This document shows, one piece after another, positions 1-5,013 of a DNA stretch of 5,853 nucleotides. Origin of the DNA: Acidobacteriota bacterium (GTDB lineage: Bacteria; Acidobacteriota; HRBIN11). The notes beneath the pieces were generated by a model, which saw nothing but the letters and a program-made list of their open reading frames with translations, had not been told where the DNA came from and did not search any database. A program made the position numbers and the translations under genes. The first letter of the stretch is position 1; each line of letters starts with the position of its first letter. The DNA is taken from positions 1 to 5,853 of the forward strand of contig JAUQPV010000175.1 in assembly GCA_030550225.1 (NCBI GenBank). Reading direction: 5' to 3'.

Positions 1-290
1 CTTTTCCAGCGCTCGAGAAGCATGATTTTTCAAACATCTGGTAGATGGGCAGGTCGGCGGATAGGCAGATAGAGTCCTGGATGGGAAAGGAGCGACTCCA
101 AGGCTTTTCGGACCATCTGCCGAACTGCCCTTTGCCTGAAAAATCGCCCTCCTCGAAGAGTTGGAAAAGCCGATCCGACCGGGATTCTCCGGGTCGAACG
201 GCTCTGTGATGGGCTCTGACCTAACTGCCCATCTACCCGCTTGCCCGGGCTGCCCCAAACTAGTAGGCTGGAAGCCACGGGCATCGGACG
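1..290. other. Intergenic region upstream of selA, no convincing gene
   Basis: No reading frame here looks like a real protein. The three plus-strand frames entering from the left edge all stop within about 70 bases, so at most the last few codons of an upstream gene could be present. The minus-strand open frame through the region is mostly the antisense of selA and has no family-like features. The stretch is less GC-biased than the genes and rich in short inverted repeats: a 13-bp perfect pair at 40-52 and 225-237, an 8-bp pair at 102-109 and 164-171, and a 7-bp pair at 64-70 and 115-121. I see no clear -35/-10 promoter pair and no tRNA-like cloverleaf. The selA promoter presumably lies here, but I cannot place it. 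Confidence 0.6.
40..237. repeat. 13-bp perfect inverted repeat pair bounding about 200 bp
   Basis: GGTAGATGGGCAG at 40-52 is the exact reverse complement of CTGCCCATCTACC at 225-237. The 172 bp between them contain smaller inverted pairs, including GGCTTTTC at 102-109 with GAAAAGCC at 164-171. The arrangement could be the ends of a small non-autonomous element or part of a fold-back intergenic repeat. No target-site duplication is visible next to the arms, and no transposase is present, so the mobile-element reading is only a possibility. Confidence 0.5.
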
Positions 291-1703
291 ATGCGCGAGG
301 AAGTCCGCACGCCACCGTCTCTGCCGGCCGTTCATGAGCTCATCCAGAGCTGTCAGCGGCAGGCCGACCTGAAAGACCTGCGCCCGGAGGTCGTCAAGCG
401 CCTGGCCCGTCGGTTCGTCGAGACCTGGCGGGCCCGGGCCGCCGAAGCTCCGGCGTCCGTCGACCGGGCCGTCCTGGTCGAGCAGTTCCCCGACTACGTC
501 CGTCAGCGTCTGGGCCCAGCGTACCGGTCCGTCATCAACGCCACGGGCGTCGTCCTGCACACGAATCTTGGCCGGGCCCCTCTCCCGTCCGAGGTCGTCC
601 GGCGGTTTCAGGCTATCCTGACCGGTTACCTCGACCTCGAATACGACCTGGCGACGGGCCATCGGGGCTATCGGGAGAAACCCCTGGCCGAGAAGATCCG
701 GTGGCTCCTGGACGTCGAGGACGCCGTCATCGTCAACAACAATGCGGCGGCCGTCTTGCTCATCCTGACGGCCTTGGCCCGGGGCCGGGAGGTCCTCGTC
801 AGCCGGGGGGAACTCATCGAGATCGGCGGGAAGTTCCGTCTCCCCGAGGTCTTCGCCCAGAGCGGGGCCATCCTCGTCGAGGTCGGGACGACGAACCGGA
901 CCCGTCTAACCGACTACATCCAGGCTGTCACCGACCGGACCGTGGCCGTCCTTCGGACGCATCCCAGCAATTACCGCATCGTCGGATTCACGGAGCGGCC
1001 CGCCTTGGCGGACCTCGTCCGGTGGACCCGGGAACGGGGCCTCTACCTGTGGGAGGACCTGGGCTCTGGCATGATGGACATCCCGGAGCTCCGGCGGCGC
1101 CTCTCGGACGAGCCGACTGTCCAGGAGATGGTCCGGGCCGGCTGTGACCTCGTGTGCTTCAGCGGGGACAAGATTTTTGGGGGTCCGCAAGCGGGTATCA
1201 TCGTCGGCCGACACGCTCTCTGCGAGTCTCTTCGGAAGCATCCCCTGTACCGGGCCCTGCGGGTCGACAAGATGACCCTCCTGGCCCTGGACGTCGTCCT
1301 GGACCTCCACGCACGGACGACGGTCCACGAGCGTCTGCCGGCCATCCGGATGGTCACGACGTCGGTCGAGCGTCTGCGGGCCCGGGCCCGGCGACTCCGG
1401 AACCTCCTCTTGCGGATGCTGGGCTCCGTCGAGGGCCTGACCGTGGAGGTCGTCCCCGACACGGCTTACGCAGGAGGTGGCCTGGCGCCGGTCGCCGAAG
1501 TCCCCTCGGTCGCCGTGGCGATTCGGTCGCCGACGGCCCATCGGTGGGCCGAGGCACTGCGGAATGGTGACCCGCCGGTCATCGCCCGGGTCGAGGAGGG
1601 CCGTCTCGTCTGCAACGTCCACACCGTCGAACCCCGTCAGATTCCCATCCTGGCCCGCCGCCTGGCCGAGGCGATCATGGGCAGTGAGGCAGTAAGGCAG
1701 TAA
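291..1703 (+). CDS. selA: L-seryl-tRNA(Sec) selenium transferase (selenocysteine synthase)
   Basis: SelA is a cytosolic PLP enzyme, a ring-shaped decamer in characterised bacteria, that converts Ser-tRNA(Sec) to Sec-tRNA(Sec) using selenophosphate from SelD. The 470 residues match the usual length (E. coli 463). Residues about 9-50 form the small N-terminal tRNA-binding domain, beginning SLPAVHELI. The fold-type I core starts at the family signature NATGVVLHTNLGRAPL (83-98). It continues with VNNNAAA (148-154), SRGELIEIGG (171-180), VGTTNRT (198-204), THPSNYRIVGFT (223-234) and EDLGSG (255-260). The PLP-binding lysine is K294 in SGDKIFGGPQAG (291-302). The ATG at 291 is preferred because the N-terminal domain begins right after it. 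The ribosome site is weak: GGAAG at 270-274 is rather far upstream. The last seven residues come from a tandem repeat, not from conserved family sequence. No selB, selD or tRNA-Sec gene is in the window, so its partners must be elsewhere. Confidence 0.97.
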   Translation: MREEVRTPPSLPAVHELIQSCQRQADLKDLRPEVVKRLARRFVETWRARAAEAPASVDRAVLVEQFPDYVRQRLGPAYRSVINATGVVLHTNLGRAPLPSEVVRRFQAILTGYLDLEYDLATGHRGYREKPLAEKIRWLLDVEDAVIVNNNAAAVLLILTALARGREVLVSRGELIEIGGKFRLPEVFAQSGAILVEVGTTNRTRLTDYIQAVTDRTVAVLRTHPSNYRIVGFTERPALADLVRWTRERGLYLWEDLGSGMMDIPELRRRLSDEPTVQEMVRAGCDLVCFSGDKIFGGPQAGIIVGRHALCESLRKHPLYRALRVDKMTLLALDVVLDLHARTTVHERLPAIRMVTTSVERLRARARRLRNLLLRMLGSVEGLTVEVVPDTAYAGGGLAPVAEVPSVAVAIRSPTAHRWAEALRNGDPPVIARVEEGRLVCNVHTVEPRQIPILARRLAEAIMGSEAVRQ

Positions 1704-1706
1704 GGC
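1680..1706 (+). repeat. Tandem 8-bp repeat spanning the selA stop codon
   Basis: GGCAGTGA (1680-1687) is followed by two exact copies of GGCAGTAA (1688-1695 and 1696-1703) and a partial GGC. The reading frame runs through the array, encoding the C-terminal residues GSEAVRQ, and the TAA stop is the end of the third unit. Because 8 is not a multiple of 3, gain or loss of a unit would shift the frame and the stop. Confidence 0.85.
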
Positions 1707-1710
1707 CCCT

Positions 1711-1732
1711 TGTCCCCATACCCGTGGGGATG
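1711..1732 (+). terminator. Small hairpin just downstream of selA, possible weak terminator
   Basis: CCCCA (1714-1718) and TGGGG (1725-1729) pair around a 6-base loop. T1713-A1730 and two G-U pairs lengthen the stem to 8 bp. It begins 8 bases after the selA stop, where a terminator would be expected. There is no T-tract behind it, so it is not a classical intrinsic terminator. It could equally be an RNA-stabilising 3' hairpin. Confidence 0.3.
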
Positions 1733-1744
1733 AACGGCTGTATC

Positions 1745-1823
1745 GCAAAGGGCAGAGAGCAAAGGGCTCCCTGTCCTATACGCTATGCCCTATACGCTAT
1801 GCTCTTTGCTCTATGCCCTTTGC
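1745..1823 (+). repeat. Long imperfect stem-loop with tandem 14-bp repeat in the loop
   Basis: The 22 bases at 1745-1766 pair with 1802-1823. Only one G-U pair (1765 with 1803) and one G-A mismatch (1755 with 1813) interrupt the stem. The 35-base loop contains two exact adjacent copies of CCTATACGCTATGC, at 1775-1788 and 1789-1802 (the last base is also the first stem base). The composition is CTATGC/CTTTGC-like low complexity, lower in GC than the flanking genes. It lies between selA and the phosphoribosyltransferase gene and does not look coding. It may be a dispersed intergenic repeat, a transcript-processing or stability hairpin, or a remnant of a small element. Confidence 0.75.
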
Positions 1824-1837
1824 CCTTGGACGTTGGG

Positions 1838-2497
1838 ATGGATATCAGATGGGGACCGGTGGTCTTTCGGGACAGGGCCGAGGCGGCTCGGCGACTCGCA
1901 GAACGGCTGGAGAAATGTAAGGGCGAAGACTTGGTCATCCTGGCGATTCCACGCGGGGGCGTCGTCATTGGCGACGGCATCGCTCGAGCCATCGGCGGCC
2001 AGCTCGACGTGGTCGTCCCCCGGAAGTTGGGCGCGCCCTACGACCCCGAATTGGCCATCGGGGCCGTCATGCACGACGGAAGCGTTTTCCTGAATGAGGA
2101 CGTCATCGAGGCGCTCGGCGTGCCCGAAGAGTACATCGAAAAAGAGAAAGCCGCTCAGATGAAGGAAATCGAGCGTCGGCTGATCCTCTACCGGGGGCAC
2201 CGGGAATACCGACTCGAGGGTCGGACCGTCTTGCTCGTGGACGATGGGGTCGCCACGGGGGCGACGATGCTCGTGGCGGCCCAGTGGGTCCGAACGCAGG
2301 CACCGAAGAAGCTCGTGATTGCCGTACCCGTGGGCCCGCCGGAGACCATCGAGAAGCTCCAGGCGGTCGCCGATGAAGTGGTCGTTTTACTGGCACCCGC
2401 CGCATTTGGTGCCGTCGGCGAGTTCTATCGGGATTTCTCCCCAGTGACCGACGAAGAAGTCCGGTCCATCATGAGACGGTATGGGTACGGGGTTTAG
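1838..2497 (+). CDS. Predicted phosphoribosyltransferase, COG1926 type
   Basis: This 219-residue protein has the type I phosphoribosyltransferase fold. The PRPP-binding loop is VLLVDDGVATGAT at 131-143, where the two acidic residues and the small residues after them contact ribose-5-phosphate and pyrophosphate. Family landmarks of the stand-alone COG1926 group are FRDRAEAARRLAERL (10-24), AIPRGGV (36-42), VVVPRKLGAP (58-67) and FYRDFSPVTDEEV (196-208). The acceptor substrate of this group is not established, so no specific base should be assigned. The ATG at 1838 is chosen because the family sequence begins right after it. The frame is open back to an ATG at 1724, but those 38 codons are encoded by the low-complexity stem-loop and resemble nothing in the family. 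The ribosome site is poor. The gene is codirectional with selA, 134 bp downstream. Cotranscription is possible, but I know of no functional link. Confidence 0.93.
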   Translation: MDIRWGPVVFRDRAEAARRLAERLEKCKGEDLVILAIPRGGVVIGDGIARAIGGQLDVVVPRKLGAPYDPELAIGAVMHDGSVFLNEDVIEALGVPEEYIEKEKAAQMKEIERRLILYRGHREYRLEGRTVLLVDDGVATGATMLVAAQWVRTQAPKKLVIAVPVGPPETIEKLQAVADEVVVLLAPAAFGAVGEFYRDFSPVTDEEVRSIMRRYGYGV

Positions 2498-2653
2498 ATG
2501 TTGGGTGCTTGAAAAAGACCTAACGCCTGACATCCACCACTGGAAACCGATTCCTCGCGGGGTCGGGAAATCTGAATCCATCCGGATTCTCTCGAACCGA
2601 GCGGTTCTGTGGACAAAGTCTTACGAGCCACTTCAGACCGAGGAGGGCCGTCG
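2498..2653. other. Intergenic region with several short palindromes upstream of a small membrane gene
   Basis: No gene is seen in these 156 bases. GAATCC (2574-2579) and GGATTC (2584-2589) form a 6-bp stem with a 4-base loop. Five bases later GAACCG (2594-2599) and CGGTTC (2602-2607) form an almost continuous palindrome. A weaker GGAA/TTCC pair lies at 2542-2554. At the left, TTGGGT (2501-2506) can pair with ACCTAA (2518-2523), and GATGT (2497-2501) with ACATC (2530-2534). No promoter consensus is clear. The palindromes could be operator sites, a structured leader, or part of a dispersed repeat. Confidence 0.5.
2641..2646 (+). promoter_or_regulatory. Strong ribosome binding site fixing the start of the small membrane gene
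   Basis: AGGAGG is a full Shine-Dalgarno match 7 bases upstream of the ATG at 2654. It chooses this start over the in-frame ATG at 2609, whose extra 15 residues are polar and have no good ribosome site. Confidence 0.8.
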
Positions 2654-2866
2654 ATGGTGGCGACGTGGACCGAGATTCCCGTTGCCGCCGTCCTGGCGGC
2701 TCAGGGCTTGACCGGTCCGGCCGCCGCCCTTCTGATCACGCTTCCAGTCGTCAGTCTCCCCGGTATCCTCATCTTTGGGGTGGCGCTTGGGAACAGCCGA
2801 GTTCCTCTCTTACTGGGGGCGGTCGCCTTTGGGCTGGGCGTGATCGCCGGCTGGATGTTCATGTAG
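2654..2866 (+). CDS. Small two-helix membrane protein resembling the C-terminal part of a COG0701/DUF318 permease
   Basis: This 70-residue protein begins with a short amphipathic stretch (VATWTEIPVAAVLAAQGL, 2-19). Two hydrophobic segments follow, at about 22-45 and 49-69, ending almost flush with the membrane. The pattern of EIP, then a small-residue helix, GLTGPAAALLITLP (18-31) and VSLPGILIFG (33-42) resembles the repeated half-motif of the COG0701 (DUF318, ArsP-like) permeases, which are normally 300 or more residues with many helices. I recognise this by eye and have not confirmed it by search. No upstream half is encoded in any frame at 2498-2653, so this is either a genuine stand-alone small protein or the remnant of a deleted permease. 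The perfect ribosome site and intact frame favour an expressed gene. The product would sit in the cytoplasmic membrane. Its transport role and substrate are unknown, and it converges with the transglutaminase gene. Confidence 0.75.
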   Translation: MVATWTEIPVAAVLAAQGLTGPAAALLITLPVVSLPGILIFGVALGNSRVPLLLGAVAFGLGVIAGWMFM

Positions 2867-2904
2867 TCGGTGTTGGGGTTTGGGGGCGGATTCGACACTC
2901 GGTA

Positions 2905-2917
2905 CCTGGCATCCAGG
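2905..2917. terminator. Short hairpin between convergent genes, possible bidirectional terminator
   Basis: CCTGG (2905-2909) and CCAGG (2913-2917) form a 5-bp stem with a 3-base loop, in the 53-bp gap between the small membrane gene stop (2866) and the transglutaminase gene stop (2920-2922). A hairpin serving both strands is expected there. The stem is short and no clear T-tract follows on either strand, so support is weak. Confidence 0.25.
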
Positions 2918-2919
2918 GT

Positions 2920-5013
2920 CTAACATCGATTCTTCGACGGAGCTCGCCGAATGCAAGTCCGAACGAGGGCCTGGAGCTGACGGACGGCCTCGGGGGAGGC
3001 CCGGTGGAATCGGAGGTCGTAGAACACCCGGGTGGCCTCTTGGAGGTCGGCGGCGACCTCCGGTCGGCGGGCCTGCGCTCGGCGGATGTAGGCCATCGGT
3101 GTCTCGGACGGTCGCCGGGTCCCGGCCCAACGCTCGACCCATCGCAGGAGGACATAATAGTCCTGCCACGGCGATACAGTCCGGCCCCGCAGACGTCCGA
3201 TCCAGACGGCCCGCTTCTGCCACAGCCAGAGGAGGCTGACGAGGCCCACGAGGGCCAGGCCGACGGCCCAAGCCGTTTCCCGCCGGAAGAGTCGGCCGGC
3301 CTCCGGTCGCCATGATGGGATCGAGGACTGGAGCCGGCGGAGCCAGCGTTCCAGACTCTCGAAGAGACCCTGGCCCAGCTCCCACTGCTCCCGAGCCGAG
3401 TATAAGATGACCTGGCGGTCCCACCAGAAGGCGATGGCCGACTGCCATTCCCGGAGGCGGCGGAGCCAACCGGTGACCCCTGACCTGACAGGGGCGACGA
3501 CCGGCGGGGTCGGGTCGAAGGCGACCCATAGGCCGGCCTGGTCATCCCAGGCCTCGACCCAGGCGTGCGCGTCCTGATGGAGGACCTCCCAGAAGCCGCC
3601 CTGGTCGTTCCACTGGCCGCCGTGGTAGCCGATGACGACCCGGGCCGGGACGCCCAGGGTGCGAAGCATCAGGACCATCGCCGAGGCGAAATACTCGCAG
3701 TAGCCGGCCCGAGTTCGGGTCAGAAACGTCCCGATGGGGTCGGCTGAGCGGCCGGCCAGGTTGACCGTTGTATAGCGGAAGTACCGGTGGAAGGCCCGCT
3801 CGATGGCGTGAGCCTTTTCGACCGCCGACGTCGCCCCGGCGGTCCATTCGACGGCCAGCCGGCGGACGGCGGGCGACACAAAAGCCGGTAGGCTCAGCCA
3901 TGACTTCCCATGGCCTTCCCCGATCGATGCCCACGGGTCGGGCCCGACGGCATACCGACCCCGCGGGGGACGGACCCATAGGGACCGGACCGTGTAAGAC
4001 CGCACGCGGGTCGCCGGGAAGGTGAGGCCCGGTGCGACCCGCAGGGCGAGCCGGCCGGGGACGGCCACGATCAGGGGTTGAGATAAATGCAGGAGGGCCG
4101 GTTCCTCCCCTGCCGGCCAGATTTCCTGGTCGATGACCTGACCCTTCAAGGCAAGAGACGGTCGGGGCACCTCCAGACCCCACAGACCTATGGAAGTCCG
4201 GAGGATCGGCCGCGGGTGACCCGGGTCCGACGACCGCCACTGACGACCGTCAAAGATGTCCAGGGTCAACCCCCGCCAGTACAATGCCTCCGGGGGCAAA
4301 GACCCCGGCCTCAGGTAGACCCGAAAGGCCACGCGGGCGTCCTGCTTCAAGCGGGTGATACTCCCCAGGTCGATCCGGTCCGAAAGCCCCGTCCAGCCCT
4401 CTCCTTGGAGGGTCATCCGGTCCGTGTAAAGGAATCCGAAATGGGACCGGGGCAGGACCAAAAAGATCAGGGCGCCCAGAACGGCCACCCCCAAGGTCAT
4501 CCCGACGGCCAGGGGTCCGAGACGATACACCGGCTCTTCGGGCGTCCCGTCCCGCCATACCTGGAAGGCCATCAGGGCCCACAGGAAGGCGACCAGCGCC
4601 GCCAGTGAAACGCTCATGTAGTACGCGTCGTTGTTGGCGGCCCCGATGACGACCCACAGGGCAAAGACCAGGCCCAGCCGCTGACCGACCGTGCGGGGCG
4701 TGTCCGGCGTCCAGCTCCGGGCGATGATGAGAAAGGTCAAGAGGTGGGTCAGGGCGATCCCCATGTGGCGGGACACGAGGAAGACGTCGGCCCAGAAGAA
4801 GAGGAGATATAGAGCGCTGGCGACCTCCCAGAGCTTGGGGCTGGCCAGGAACGTCCGGCGAGCCAGGGGCGTGAGCCCGAGGCCGATCAGGAGAAGCCAC
4901 GAGAAGGACGAAATCTTGGCAATGATGTACCCGACAGCGATGACGACCGCCGGGAGCCACAAGACCCACTGGACCGAGCGAGCCTTAAGCGTCGGAAGGG
5001 CGGTCGCCGTCAT
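2920..5013 (-). CDS. TgpA-like transglutaminase-domain membrane protein (DUF3488, transglutaminase-like, DUF4129-like)
   Basis: This 697-residue membrane protein has the three-part layout of the TgpA family. About seven hydrophobic segments lie at 14-31, 37-50, 63-81, 84-99, 112-125, 133-153 and 168-188 (DUF3488). A mostly beta extracytoplasmic region follows, with RGLTLDIFDGRQW at 247-259. The transglutaminase core carries an intact Cys-His-Asp triad: C439 in AGYCEYFASA, H483 in DAHAWVEAW and D500 in AFDPTPP. One more helix (about 582-599) leads to a cytoplasmic tail of about 100 residues like DUF4129. The family is linked to envelope functions, but its natural substrate is not well defined, so hydrolase versus crosslinking activity is open. 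The start at 5013 gives a natural short cytoplasmic N-terminus and has GAGAGG (5021-5026) 7 bases upstream. An in-frame ATG at 5094 would only add residues buried in the upstream gene. The start lies 29 bp inside the DUF58 gene, which implies translational coupling. Confidence 0.93.
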   Translation of the reverse strand: MTATALPTLKARSVQWVLWLPAVVIAVGYIIAKISSFSWLLLIGLGLTPLARRTFLASPKLWEVASALYLLFFWADVFLVSRHMGIALTHLLTFLIIARSWTPDTPRTVGQRLGLVFALWVVIGAANNDAYYMSVSLAALVAFLWALMAFQVWRDGTPEEPVYRLGPLAVGMTLGVAVLGALIFLVLPRSHFGFLYTDRMTLQGEGWTGLSDRIDLGSITRLKQDARVAFRVYLRPGSLPPEALYWRGLTLDIFDGRQWRSSDPGHPRPILRTSIGLWGLEVPRPSLALKGQVIDQEIWPAGEEPALLHLSQPLIVAVPGRLALRVAPGLTFPATRVRSYTVRSLWVRPPRGRYAVGPDPWASIGEGHGKSWLSLPAFVSPAVRRLAVEWTAGATSAVEKAHAIERAFHRYFRYTTVNLAGRSADPIGTFLTRTRAGYCEYFASAMVLMLRTLGVPARVVIGYHGGQWNDQGGFWEVLHQDAHAWVEAWDDQAGLWVAFDPTPPVVAPVRSGVTGWLRRLREWQSAIAFWWDRQVILYSAREQWELGQGLFESLERWLRRLQSSIPSWRPEAGRLFRRETAWAVGLALVGLVSLLWLWQKRAVWIGRLRGRTVSPWQDYYVLLRWVERWAGTRRPSETPMAYIRRAQARRPEVAADLQEATRVFYDLRFHRASPEAVRQLQALVRTCIRRAPSKNRC

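Noticed and set aside
160..215. Possible tRNA-Sec or other tRNA T-arm near GGGTCGAACGG
   Set aside because: The bases flanking the GTTCGA-like string on either strand do not form a T-stem, and no acceptor or anticodon arm could be built.
30..662. Open minus-strand frame over the selA 5' region
   Set aside because: More than half of it is the antisense of selA, the rest is repeat-rich intergenic DNA, and the product is a low-complexity Pro/Arg/Gly-rich sequence without family features.
906..1748. Long minus-strand open frame opposite the 3' half of selA
   Set aside because: The selA frame is a clear, complete family member. The antisense frame is open because GC-rich codons have few antisense stops.
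1775..1802. Tandem 14-bp repeats as a CRISPR-like array
   Set aside because: There are only two units with no spacers and no cas genes, and the repeat is part of a stem-loop.
1724..1837. 38-codon N-terminal extension of the phosphoribosyltransferase
   Set aside because: The extension is encoded by the hairpin and tandem repeat, and has no similarity to the family, whose N-terminus starts at the ATG at 1838.
2810..4240. Several long open frames in other frames of the transglutaminase gene
   Set aside because: They are Pro/Gly/Arg-rich shadows of a gene with an intact catalytic triad and membrane topology, and none has a plausible domain.
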